Positions 1 to 8,516 of a stretch of 64,000 nucleotides of DNA are shown piece by piece (within the stretch, counting starts at the first letter, position 1; each line of letters starts with the position of its first letter). Origin of the DNA: Thermohalobaculum sp964475765 (lineage in GTDB: Bacteria > Pseudomonadota > Alphaproteobacteria > Rhodobacterales > Rhodobacteraceae). The translations under genes and the position numbers were made by a program. The stretch lies in NCBI GenBank assembly GCA_964475765.1, contig CAYYZH010000002.1, positions 1 through 64,000 on the forward strand, read 5' to 3'. The notes below the pieces were generated by a model. That model was not told where the DNA came from, did not search any database, and saw only the letters and a program-made list of their open reading frames with translations.

Positions 1-63
1 TACGGCTGCCATACAGGTGCCATACGCCTGCCATACGGGGTGAATCCCAGCGCAAGGGGGAGA

Positions 64-588
64 TCAGGCAGGGTCTCCCGTCGGGGCTTTCTCGATGATC
101 CGGGCCGGGATGCCGACTGCTGACGCACCCGCCGGCACGTCCTTCAGCACCACCGCATTGGCGCCGATCCTTGCATGGGCGCCGATGGTCACGCCGCCGA
201 GAATGCGCGCGCCCGCGCCGATCATCACATCGCCCTCAAGGACCGGCGCGCCGCCGTCCATCTTGCTCGTGCCCAGCGTAACCTGCTGAAATATCGTGCA
301 ATTCGGGCCAATCCGGCTGTCGGGGTGGATCACTATGCCAGTTGGATGCGGCAGGAAGAACCCGCCTGCGACTTGCGTTCGGGGCGCGATTTCGGACTGG
401 GTCAGCACCGACCAGAGCCGGTATTGCATCCCCCAGAATTTGCCCGAGACCCAGCCGATGGGCCCGCCCCGGCGGCGTGCCGCCTGCCAGCCACGCATAC
501 ACGCGGTCAGGCGCCGGCCGCGGTTCCAGAACCCGCGAATACGCTCGCGGCTCCAGTCGGGCTCGGTTGCCGAGATCTCGTAACTCAT
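64..588 (-). CDS. Serine acetyltransferase-like hexapeptide O-acyltransferase
   Basis: A 174-residue protein whose C-terminal 100 residues are built of left-handed beta-helix hexapeptide repeats (GIVIHPDSRIGPNCTIF, VMIGAGARILGGVTIGA, RIGANAVVLKDVPAG) and end in the typical VGIPARII. This is the CysE/WcaF-like acetyl-CoA-dependent O-acyltransferase fold. The N-terminal 70 residues are short and basic, without the alpha-helical domain of true biosynthetic CysE. An acceptor in the polysaccharide or a sugar precursor is therefore more likely than serine (inference). The ATG at 588 has a GGAG 7 bases upstream. It is transcribed divergently from the NRPS-like gene, with about 150 bases between them that must hold both promoters. 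Confidence 0.85.
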   Translation of the reverse strand: MSYEISATEPDWSRERIRGFWNRGRRLTACMRGWQAARRRGGPIGWVSGKFWGMQYRLWSVLTQSEIAPRTQVAGGFFLPHPTGIVIHPDSRIGPNCTIFQQVTLGTSKMDGGAPVLEGDVMIGAGARILGGVTIGAHARIGANAVVLKDVPAGASAVGIPARIIEKAPTGDPA

Positions 589-740
589 CGCAATGCTCCG
601 CCCGAGGCTATTTGGGGGCCTGCTCTAGTCATATACCGAAAGAACGGCAAGCATGCGGCACTCTCGGGCAACCTGCAAAAGGTCACATTGAGGCGCTAGG
701 GCGGGACCTGTATCAAGAGGCCAGGTTATCGCAAACGGGT

Positions 741-3700
741 ATGAGTATGGGGTTTTCCGCGGTTCTGGTGGGCGATCAGTCGCTGCTGATCCAATGCGCC
801 GAGATCCTGCGCGCAGAGGGCCACACCATCGCCGGTGTGATGAGCACGCGCGCCGAGATCCGCGCCTGGGCCACAGGCGAGGGGCTACCTTTTGCGGATC
901 TCGAGGACGTCCGCGCCACAGGTGAGACCCCGGGGATCGCGCCTGCCGACTGGCTGTTCTCGATCGCCAATCTGACGATGCTGCCGGAGGGGCTGCTGGC
1001 CCTTGGGCGCACGGGCGCGGTCAATTTCCATGACGGGCCACTGCCGGGCTATGCCGGGCTGAACACTCCGGTCTGGGCGCTGATGGCGGGCGAGACCCGG
1101 CACGCGATCACCTGGCACATGATGGAGGCGGGCGTCGACACCGGCGACATCGTCGCCACACAGAGCGTTGACATCGCCCCGGACGAGACCGCGTTCACGC
1201 TGAACGCGCGCTGCTATGCGGCAGCGCTCGAGAGCTTTCCCACGCTGGTCGGCCAGATCGCAGCGGGCCACCTGACCCGGACACCGCAGGAGCCAGGGGC
1301 TGCCCGGCGTGTTTTCACGCGCCGTCAGCGGCCTGAGGCAAACGGGCTTCTGGATCCGGCCCGACCTGCCGAGGACCTCGCCCGTCTGGTGCGCGCCCTC
1401 GATCATGGCGGCTACTGGAACCCGCTGTGCCGGGCCAAGATCGCGCTTGGCGGCGAGGTCTATCTGATCGGACAGGCCACGCCCGGTGACACGACGCAGG
1501 CCGCACCGGGCACTGTGATCGCGGCGGGTCCGGACAGCCTGACACTTGCGACAGGGAATGGCGCGCTGATGCTCTCGGGGCTGAACAATGCCGATGGCGG
1601 CCCAGCCCCGGATCTCGCAGGCTTTGCCGGACAAAGCCTTGATGCCCCGGACCGCGCTGCGCTGACGGAGGCGTTGCAGGGACCTGCCCGCCATGACGGA
1701 CACTGGCGCAAGACCTTGACGGCGATGGAACCGGCGGCCCTACCCGCTTCCCTTTGCGGCGCGCCAACTGGCGCAGGTGAGACCCTGACCCAATCCATCG
1801 CCCTGCCCGGCGGTCTGAAAGACGCTTGTGCAGCGACTGCGCTTTGGGCCGTACGTCTCTCGGGACAAGCAAAAGCAGCTCTGGGCTGGGCGCCCGCGGC
1901 CATTACCGAGGCAGCCAAACGACATCCCGGGCATCTCTCGTCCTGGGTGCCGGTGACCATCGGGGTGAGTGCACCGGATACTCATGGAGCGCTAAAAGCG
2001 GCACAGACCGCCCTGCAAGAGGCCAGCATCCATGGCAGCTTCGCCCGTGATTTAGTCGCCCGCGACCCAGCGCTGGCAGGATGCCAACCTCCACCGATCG
2101 CGCTGGCAGAAACCGACGCCCCGGTAACGGGCGCGGCGCTGACCGTTTCGGTTGGGACAGACACCATCACGCTCCACGGCGATCCCGCACATCTGGACGC
2201 CGCAGCTCTGGAAGCGCTGGCAGAGCGGCTATCCAGATGGCTTGGCGCGCTGGCAGAAGACCCGTCTCGCCCGCTGGCCGCGCTCTCTCTTTTGACCGAG
2301 GCGGAGGCCGCAGCCATCGCCAGGGCCAATGCCACAGAGGCAACGCTCCCCGAGGGAGCCTGCCTGCATCAGGCTTTCGAGCATCTGGCCGAGACCAACG
2401 CGCAAGCGGACGCCATCCTCTTTCGCGACACCACGCTCAGTTATGGGGAGGTCGAGGCCCGGGCCAACCGGCTGGCGCACCGCTTGCAGGCGCTCGGGGT
2501 CGGGCCGGACACGCCGGTGGGCCTGCATGTACCGCGCGGACCAGACCTGATCATCGGCGCTCTGGCGATCCTGAAAGCGGGCGGCGCCTATCTCCCGCTC
2601 GACCCTGCCTATCCCGCGGACCGGATCGAATTCTACCTGACCGACAGCCGCGCACCCGTGGTGATCAGCCATTCGCAGGTGGCAGCCGATCTGCCCAAGA
2701 CCACCGCCGAAGTGCTCGAAATCGACACCCTGCCCGATGATGGCCCGGAAACGCGTCCGGCCTCTCCGGCAGGCCTACAAAACCTTGCCTATCTGATCTA
2801 CACCTCCGGCTCGACGGGCAAGCCCAAGGGCGTGATGGTCGAGCACGGGAACGTGGTGAATTTCTTCGCCGGCATGGATGCGGTCATCCCCCATGACAGC
2901 GCCGATGGACAGCCGACCTGGCTCGCGGTCACCTCGCTCTCCTTCGACATCTCGGTGCTTGAGCTGTTCTGGACGCTGGCGCGCGGGATGCGCGTGGTGA
3001 TCGCGACCGAGGAGGACCGGCTCGGCGGGGCCATGACCGGGTCCGCGGGCGATATGGCGTTCAGCCTCTATTACTGGGGCAACGATGATGGCCTCAGCGA
3101 GGACAAATACCGCCTGCTGCTCGATGGCGCGAAGTTCGCCGACAGTCACGGGTTCACGGCGGTCTGGACGCCGGAGCGGCATTTCCATGCCTTTGGCGGG
3201 CCCTATCCGAACCCCGCCGTCACAGGCGCGGCGGTGGCGGCTGTCACCGAGAACATCGCCGTGCGGGCAGGCAGCTGCGTCGCCCCCCTGCACCATCCCG
3301 CGCGGATCGCCGAGGAATGGGCCGTCATCGACAACATGACGAACGGGCGCACGGGGCTGGCCATGGCCTCGGGCTGGCAGCCTGATGATTTCGTCCTCAG
3401 GCCGGAGAACACACCGCCCGCCAACCGCGATGCGCTCTTTGCCACCATCGAGCAGGTGCAGCGGCTCTGGCGTGGCGAGGCCGTGGCCTTCCCCCGCGCC
3501 GATGGCGAGATGCACGAGGTGGTGACCCAGCCGCGCCCCGTTTCCAAGGAATTGAACCTCTGGGTAACCACCGCGGGCAACCCCAAGACCTGGGAGGAGG
3601 CGGGCACGATCGGGGCCAATGTGCTGACGCACCTCTTGGGCCAGACGGTCGCCGAGGTCGAGGAGAAGATCGGGATCTATCGCCGCGCGCGGGCCGAGGC

Positions 3701-5342
3701 AGGCCATGCCGGTCCCGGCCATGTCACGCTGATGCTGCACACGTTCCTGGGCGAGGATCGCGAGACAGTGCGCGAGACGGCGCGCGGCCCGATGATCGCG
3801 TACTTGCGTTCGGCGGCGTTCCTGATCAAGCAATACGCCTGGGCGTTTCCGGCCTTCAAGCGCCCGGAAGGGGCGGCGAGTGCCTTCGATCTCGACCTCT
3901 CGGATCTGGCGCCGGACGAGATGGAGGCGGTGCTCGACTTTGCCTATCAGCGTTATTTCGAGGACAGCGGCCTCTTTGGCACCGTCGCGGATGCCGAGGC
4001 GCGGGTGGCCCAAGTCAAGGCCGCGGGCGTCGACGAGGTCGCCTGCCTGATCGATTACGGCATCGCAGTGGACACCGTGCTGGAAGGATTGAAACCGCTC
4101 GCAGAGGTGGTCGCAGCCCATAAGGGCGAGGCCCGGGATTTCTCCCTGCCCGCCCAGATCCAGCGCCACGGCGTGACCCATCTGCAGATGACGCCCGCCA
4201 TGGCGCGGATGCTGGCCGAGGAGGGGGAGGCCAGCGGGCTCGACCGGGTGCGCCATCTGATGATCGGCGGCGAGGCGCTGCCCGGCGCGCTGGTGGCCGA
4301 TCTGAAGGCACTAACCGACGCGCAGATCCTCAACATGTACGGCCCGACCGAGACGACGATCTGGTCCGCGGTCGGACCTGCTGGCGACGGCACGGACGAG
4401 GGCGCGGCCCCCTTGGGGGCGGCGATCGCCAACACGCAGCTTTACATTCTGGACGGGGCGGGCGGTGAGGCCCCGCCGGGGGTGCCGGGTGAGTTGGCCA
4501 TCGGCGGCCTCGGCGTGACGCGCGGCTACTGGGAACGCCCGGAGCTGACGGCCGACCGCTTCCGCCCGGATCCCTTTGCAGGTGATGCCGGGGCGCGGAT
4601 GTATTTGACCGGCGATCTGGTTGCCCGGCAGGGCGATGGCACATTCACTTTCCTCGGGCGCACCGACCATCAGGTGAAGATCCGTGGCTATCGGATCGAG
4701 CTGGGTGAGATCGAGGCGGTGATCGGCATGCAAGCCGGCATCACCGGGGTCGTGGTGCTGGCCCGCGAGGACACGCCCGGCGATCAGCGTCTGGTGGCCT
4801 ATGTGACGCCCGCCAGTGCCGACAGAGACGCCATCGCGGCGGCGGTGGCAGACCGCCTGCCGCCCCAGATGCAGCCCCAGCATATCGTGGCGCTTGATGC
4901 CTTCCCGCTCACGCCCAATGCCAAGATCGACCGCAAGGCCCTGCCGCCGCATCAGGCGGAGGCAGCAGCCCCCGCGGCCACTGCCCCGTCCGCGCCTGCA
5001 ACAGCGCCCGCAGGTACCGACGGCGATCCGCTGCCCCGGCTGATCGAGATCTGGGGAAATGTCCTGGGCGTGACCGGGATCGGGCCGCAGGATCATTTCT
5101 TCCAGCTTGGCGGGCATTCCTTGCTGGCGGTGCGGGCCAGCCGCGAGATCCGGGCGGCCTTCGGAGACGCGGCCGTTTCGATCACCGATATCTTCCGCTT
5201 TCCGGTGCTGGGCGATCTGGCCCGGCATATTGGCGGTGGAGACAGCCCGAAAGGGCCGGATAACGCGCCTCCCTCAAACGAGGACCAGGCCGAGATCATG
5301 TCGCAGCGCCGCGCCTTGCGCGCCCGGCGCGGGGCGGGATGA
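741..5342 (+). CDS. NRPS-like: formyltransferase, A domain split by luciferase-like monooxygenase, carrier domain
   Basis: About 1533 residues from ATG 741. Domain order: Fmt-like formyltransferase (about 3-300), with the N/H pair in NFHDGPLPGYAGLN (~93) and the Asp of MEAGVDTGD; a 170-residue condensation-like remnant without HHxxxDG (~336-518); adenylation N half with TSGSTGKPKG (~687) and FDIS (~734); a complete luciferase-like flavin monooxygenase (~770-1133, with WTPERHFHAFGG); then the adenylation domain resumes (QIQRHGVTHLQ, NMYGPTETT, HQVKIRGYRIE); and a carrier domain with LGGHSL (~1456). The insertion lies between motifs A4 and A5, the arrangement of the MupA/Atu3671 monooxygenase family. 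Expected chemistry (inference): load an amino acid, oxidise it at N or C while tethered, and formylate an amine. No thioesterase or complete condensation domain is present, so the product must be released elsewhere. It overlaps the PPTase gene by 4 bases (ATGA). An earlier in-frame start at 342 would run into the divergent gene. Confidence 0.9.
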   Translation: MSMGFSAVLVGDQSLLIQCAEILRAEGHTIAGVMSTRAEIRAWATGEGLPFADLEDVRATGETPGIAPADWLFSIANLTMLPEGLLALGRTGAVNFHDGPLPGYAGLNTPVWALMAGETRHAITWHMMEAGVDTGDIVATQSVDIAPDETAFTLNARCYAAALESFPTLVGQIAAGHLTRTPQEPGAARRVFTRRQRPEANGLLDPARPAEDLARLVRALDHGGYWNPLCRAKIALGGEVYLIGQATPGDTTQAAPGTVIAAGPDSLTLATGNGALMLSGLNNADGGPAPDLAGFAGQSLDAPDRAALTEALQGPARHDGHWRKTLTAMEPAALPASLCGAPTGAGETLTQSIALPGGLKDACAATALWAVRLSGQAKAALGWAPAAITEAAKRHPGHLSSWVPVTIGVSAPDTHGALKAAQTALQEASIHGSFARDLVARDPALAGCQPPPIALAETDAPVTGAALTVSVGTDTITLHGDPAHLDAAALEALAERLSRWLGALAEDPSRPLAALSLLTEAEAAAIARANATEATLPEGACLHQAFEHLAETNAQADAILFRDTTLSYGEVEARANRLAHRLQALGVGPDTPVGLHVPRGPDLIIGALAILKAGGAYLPLDPAYPADRIEFYLTDSRAPVVISHSQVAADLPKTTAEVLEIDTLPDDGPETRPASPAGLQNLAYLIYTSGSTGKPKGVMVEHGNVVNFFAGMDAVIPHDSADGQPTWLAVTSLSFDISVLELFWTLARGMRVVIATEEDRLGGAMTGSAGDMAFSLYYWGNDDGLSEDKYRLLLDGAKFADSHGFTAVWTPERHFHAFGGPYPNPAVTGAAVAAVTENIAVRAGSCVAPLHHPARIAEEWAVIDNMTNGRTGLAMASGWQPDDFVLRPENTPPANRDALFATIEQVQRLWRGEAVAFPRADGEMHEVVTQPRPVSKELNLWVTTAGNPKTWEEAGTIGANVLTHLLGQTVAEVEEKIGIYRRARAEAGHAGPGHVTLMLHTFLGEDRETVRETARGPMIAYLRSAAFLIKQYAWAFPAFKRPEGAASAFDLDLSDLAPDEMEAVLDFAYQRYFEDSGLFGTVADAEARVAQVKAAGVDEVACLIDYGIAVDTVLEGLKPLAEVVAAHKGEARDFSLPAQIQRHGVTHLQMTPAMARMLAEEGEASGLDRVRHLMIGGEALPGALVADLKALTDAQILNMYGPTETTIWSAVGPAGDGTDEGAAPLGAAIANTQLYILDGAGGEAPPGVPGELAIGGLGVTRGYWERPELTADRFRPDPFAGDAGARMYLTGDLVARQGDGTFTFLGRTDHQVKIRGYRIELGEIEAVIGMQAGITGVVVLAREDTPGDQRLVAYVTPASADRDAIAAAVADRLPPQMQPQHIVALDAFPLTPNAKIDRKALPPHQAEAAAPAATAPSAPATAPAGTDGDPLPRLIEIWGNVLGVTGIGPQDHFFQLGGHSLLAVRASREIRAAFGDAAVSITDIFRFPVLGDLARHIGGGDSPKGPDNAPPSNEDQAEIMSQRRALRARRGAG

Positions 5343-6037
5343 CCAGACCCGATACTGCGCTGGCCAGAGCGCTTGATGCGCATCTGCCTGCGGATATTGG
5401 ATTGGGCATGGCTGATCCCGCAGCGCCTCCGACCGGGCTCTGGCCGGAGGAGGCCCTGCCCAAAGCAGTCGAGAAGCGCCTCTGCGAGTTCGCCGCCGGG
5501 CGCCGGGCCGCGCGCCAGGCCATGTCCGCCATCGGAATACCGCCTGCCGCCATTCCGGCTGGACAGGACCGCGCGCCGGTCTGGCCCGATGGCGTGCTCG
5601 GCAGCATCAGCCATGGTGGCGGAGCCTGCCTCGCGCTGGTCGCAAAAAAGCACACATCCTGGGCGCTGCTTGGGATCGACATCGAGGCGGACACATCGCT
5701 CGAGCCGGAACTGTGGGAGACGGTTCTGACCCCGGAGGAACGCGCATCCCTGCCGGAGGGGCCCGCCGCAGGGCTTCAGGCCAAACGGATCTTCAGCGCC
5801 AAGGAAGCGACCTACAAGGCGCAGTACCCGCTGAGCAGCACCCTTCTGGAGTTCCAGGATCTTGCGGTCGGTCTGGAAAGAGATGCCTTCACGGCCCGCT
5901 TTGCCCGGCCGGCCGGGCCATTGCGACAAGGCACTGTCCTGCGCGGGATCTGCCTCGCAGCGTGTGGTTTGATCCTGACCGCGCTCTGGGCCCGCGCCGA
6001 CGAGATCAGTGGCTCGGTTCCAGAGCCTCCTGCATAG
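5339..6037 (+). CDS. 4'-phosphopantetheinyl transferase, EntD/Sfp type
   Basis: A 232-residue enzyme that transfers phosphopantetheine from CoA to the conserved Ser of carrier domains, here presumably those of the NRPS-like protein and the PKS at 38.5 kb. Visible motifs are GSISHGGGACLAL, the metal-binding LLGIDIEAD, and FSAKEATYKAQYP (the WxxKEA-like motif) with a trailing LEFQDL, in the order and spacing of EntD-like transferases. Its ATG overlaps the NRPS stop codon, so the two are translationally coupled and very probably one transcription unit. The last 32 bases overlap the 3' end of the convergent small membrane protein gene. Confidence 0.9.
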   Translation: MTRPDTALARALDAHLPADIGLGMADPAAPPTGLWPEEALPKAVEKRLCEFAAGRRAARQAMSAIGIPPAAIPAGQDRAPVWPDGVLGSISHGGGACLALVAKKHTSWALLGIDIEADTSLEPELWETVLTPEERASLPEGPAAGLQAKRIFSAKEATYKAQYPLSSTLLEFQDLAVGLERDAFTARFARPAGPLRQGTVLRGICLAACGLILTALWARADEISGSVPEPPA

Positions 6038-6233
6038 ACGGCACAGCCCTACCCGATGCGGCCGACCTGACCGCGCATTGCCGACGATAGGCCAGATAGA
6101 TCCAGCCAACGCTCAACGCCCCGCCGCCAAGCCAGGCGATCAACACGCCCAGAAGCGGATTGTATGCGGACGCGATCAGCAACCCGATCGCCCCGCCAAT
6201 GCCATATCCCAGAAGACAGTAGCGCAAGACCAT
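6006..6233 (-). CDS. Small two-helix membrane protein, copy A of a three-member family
   Basis: A 75-residue protein with two predicted membrane helices (about residues 5-22 and 27-47) ending in a basic YRRQ, followed by a short hydrophilic tail. Core pattern: LxGYGxGxxxGL, then IAWLGGGALSVGWIYLAYRR. The same pattern recurs in the proteins at 6386-6583 and 27552-27755. I do not recognise a named family. The glycine-rich helix faces suggest tight helix packing or oligomers (inference). It overlaps the PPTase 3' end on the opposite strand. Confidence 0.7.
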   Translation of the reverse strand: MVLRYCLLGYGIGGAIGLLIASAYNPLLGVLIAWLGGGALSVGWIYLAYRRQCAVRSAASGRAVPSMQEALEPSH

Positions 6234-6385
6234 CGCCGCACCCTCTGCATAGAACCCCCGGATAGAGGGTGACGCGAAGATTCTTGCGAAAACACAGCGA
6301 GTCTTTGGCGAGAATGGGTCCCGCGCCCTGCAAGGGGACGGGAAAGCGGCCTGATGCTCAGCCGCTGAACATCAGAGGCAGATCA

Positions 6386-6583
6386 CTATAGCGAAGATGT
6401 ATCCGACGGATCCACCAGCACTCCGTGCCGACGATAGGACCAGAGGCTCCAGAGTATGCTCAGGATACCGCCCCCGAGCCAGGCTACCAGAAACCCTGCC
6501 ACAAGGCTGAGCCAGATCGCTACGGCAAGCCCTGCGACGGTGGCGAAGCCGTATCCGAACAGACATGTGCGCAGTAGCGGCAT
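6386..6583 (-). CDS. Small two-helix membrane protein, copy B of a three-member family
   Basis: A 65-residue protein starting at ATG 6583, preceded by a strong ribosome binding site (GAGGGGAG, about 3-5 bases from the start). This site decides the start against a longer in-frame form that begins near 6667. Two membrane helices; motifs LFGYGFATVAGL and VAWLGGGILSILWSLWSYRRH match copies A and C almost position for position. The product would sit in the inner membrane with a short charged C-terminus. Function unknown. It reads away from the iteron-bearing non-coding region and could be part of plasmid maintenance or of the EPS locus; nothing in the sequence decides between these. Confidence 0.7.
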   Translation of the reverse strand: MPLLRTCLFGYGFATVAGLAVAIWLSLVAGFLVAWLGGGILSILWSLWSYRRHGVLVDPSDTSSL

Positions 6584-6715
6584 CTTCTCCCCTCTTAATC
6601 TTCTTTTTGGTTTTTTTTCTGACTGATTCAACCAGCCTTTACATGACCTTAGCGAAACTCTCCCCAAAGGTGAATCATAAGATTCAATAAAACGGTCACA
6701 TATCGATGATGCTAA

Positions 6716-6826
6716 CGTGGTTTCAGAGTCACAAAGCCCAATATCGTGGTTCCGGAGTCACTTCCCCGTGGTTCCAGAGTCGCCTGAGCGTGGTTCTGGA
6801 GTCGGATCAGCGTGGCTCTGGAGTCA
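6716..6826 (+). repeat. Five iteron-like direct repeats
   Basis: Five 16-base direct repeats start at 6716, 6745, 6767, 6789 and 6811, consensus CGTGGTTCCRGAGTCA. The last four are spaced exactly 22 bases apart, two helical turns, so a bound protein would line up on one face of the DNA. This is the classical layout of plasmid replication iterons bound by a Rep protein. The intervening bases are not conserved. Confidence 0.85.
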
Positions 6827-7140
6827 GACCTTAGAGAAATTCAGGGATTATCCCCGTGAAATCAAAGGGATGACAGAAACGCCCTGGCCCTTAACACAGA
6901 CTCTAACAATCTAATTAACGACATATAACACAAGCCCTGATCCGGTGATCAAACCCCGGCATACTCCCATCCTGAAACCCTCGGCGCAGGGCCCATCAGA
7001 TCCCTGCACAAGAACGGGACCAGACCTCTCATCCGCTGAACCACACTGACTGGAAAATTGGCACCATGAATCACCCTTAGGCTGAGGCCCCGCCTCGGAA
7101 AAGTCACAGATCAGGGATAATCTTCGCATTATGCAGACTT

Positions 7141-7185
7141 CGTGGTTTCACTGACAGGACCGGCGATATCGTGGTTTCACTAACG
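7141..7185 (+). repeat. Two further copies of the CGTGGTTTCAC repeat
   Basis: CGTGGTTTCACTGACA at 7141-7156 and CGTGGTTTCACTAACG at 7170-7185, spaced 29 bases, the same spacing as the first pair of the upstream cluster. They share CGTGGTT with the 6716-6826 repeats and CGTGGTTTCAC with a copy at 58463-58473 beside the initiator gene. Confidence 0.75.
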
Positions 7186-7415
7186 AGCCCTACCCCTACG
7201 GATTCAACCAGCCATGTTTGTGATCCCACGGGAGACACGCAAAGAGATGCGATCAAATGGCAGCTTCAAATCGGGGGCCGGTCTGACTATAGCAGACGCC
7301 AATCGGCACATGCCCTCTTATGGGGGCGCTCCCGCCACTCACGTTAGTTTTCAGTAACCCAGAGTCTGACTGTCCGCACCGGACAGGAAAAGATGCGTAA
7401 TCCGGAGAGACGGGC

Positions 7416-8501
7416 ATGATCAGAACAGGTGTTGTCGGCCTTGGTAAGATGGGGATGTCCCATTTCGCCCTGGTCAATCCCCATCCCAAGACGCTTGCGA
7501 TTGCCTGCGACGCGACCGGCTTCCTGATCGATGGTATGTCGAAATACATCGATAACCCGACCTGGCGCGATTACGACAAGATGATCGAGGGCGAGAAACT
7601 GGACGCCGTTGTCATCGCAACGCCCTCTCGAGCACACGCACCAATGGTACGCAAGGCACTGGAGCGCGGCATCCATGTCTTTTGCGAAAAGCCTTTCTGC
7701 CTCGACTGGGAAGAGAGCTATGCGCTGGCGGACATGGCCGAGGAAAAGGGTCTGGTGAACCAGGTCGGCTATCACTACCGCTTTGTCGGCGCGTTCCAGG
7801 AGATGAAGCGGCTGCTGGATGCAGGCGCCATCGGCACCGTCACGCATGCGACCGCCGAGGCCTATGGCCCGGTCGTGCTGCGCCCCAAGAAAGGGTCATC
7901 CTGGCGCACCACCGCAGAGGAAGGCGGGGGATGCCTCTATGATTACGCCGCCCACCCGATCAATCTTCTGAACTGGTTCTTCGGAGAACCGGTCGATGTA
8001 TCCGGGTCGATCCTGAACTCGATCTTCTCCGCCGAGACTGACGATGAAGTCTATTCCACGTTCCGTTTCGATGACGGGATCAGCGCGCAGCTCTCGGTCA
8101 ACTGGTCCGATGAGAGCCACCGCAAGATGTCGACCAAGGTCACGGTCTTGGGCACCAATGGCAGGCTCTATGCTGACCGTCAGGAATGCCAGCTCTACCT
8201 GCGCGAGCCTGTCGAGGGGCTCACCGGCTACGACAAGGGCTGGAACGTGCGCTACACGACCGATCTGACCCGGCAAAGCTGGTACTATATGCGGGGCGAA
8301 GAGTACTCGAACCAGCTCGACGATTTCATCACCGCAGTCGCGGACGGCACCGGCAAGGCGGTCGAGAACGATTTCCGCTCTGCCGCCCAGACGGACAAGA
8401 CGATCTCGATGATCCTGGCCGACCGGGAACGCGATCCCATGGCGGAGACCGCCGCCCGCCCTGTCGTGCAGAAAAAGCGCGGCTGGTTTTCCCGCGCCTG
8501 A
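7416..8501 (+). CDS. Gfo/Idh/MocA-family NAD(P)-dependent oxidoreductase
   Basis: A 361-residue protein with an N-terminal Rossmann fold (GVVGLGKMGMSH) and the family signature EKPFCLDWEES (the catalytic Lys of EKP) followed by YHYRFVGAF. Members oxidise or reduce sugars, inositols and UDP-sugars; the exact substrate cannot be read from the sequence. The ATG is preceded by CGGAGAG. It is the first gene of a plus-strand operon, 15 bases upstream of the aldo/keto-reductase-like gene and followed by glycosyltransferases. A role in making or modifying a sugar nucleotide for the EPS is the natural inference. Confidence 0.85.
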   Translation: MIRTGVVGLGKMGMSHFALVNPHPKTLAIACDATGFLIDGMSKYIDNPTWRDYDKMIEGEKLDAVVIATPSRAHAPMVRKALERGIHVFCEKPFCLDWEESYALADMAEEKGLVNQVGYHYRFVGAFQEMKRLLDAGAIGTVTHATAEAYGPVVLRPKKGSSWRTTAEEGGGCLYDYAAHPINLLNWFFGEPVDVSGSILNSIFSAETDDEVYSTFRFDDGISAQLSVNWSDESHRKMSTKVTVLGTNGRLYADRQECQLYLREPVEGLTGYDKGWNVRYTTDLTRQSWYYMRGEEYSNQLDDFITAVADGTGKAVENDFRSAAQTDKTISMILADRERDPMAETAARPVVQKKRGWFSRA

Positions 8502-8516
8502 CCGGAGGAGGTTCTT

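Larger units (their letters stand above)
6668..7415. other. Non-coding region of about 750 bases with iteron-like repeats (candidate origin or incompatibility region)
   Basis: No convincing gene. The short ORFs here run through the repeats and have no ribosome binding sites. The region is less GC-rich than its surroundings, carries two repeat clusters (6716-6826 and 7141-7185), a DnaA-box-like TTATCCCCG at 6849-6857 and further GGGATTATC/GGGATAATC words. The last ~100 bases should hold the promoter of the Gfo/Idh operon. The repeat core CGTGGTTTCAC recurs once next to the replication initiator gene (58463). Confidence 0.6.

Noticed and set aside
342..740. Longer N-terminus for the NRPS-like protein
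   Set aside because: The in-frame extension runs antisense through the acyltransferase gene and has no domain homology; ATG 741 begins the formyltransferase fold directly.
6717..7129. Small ORFs in the iteron region (6717-6914 plus, 6911-7129 minus)
   Set aside because: They are built from the repeats themselves, have no ribosome binding sites and no plausible protein features.
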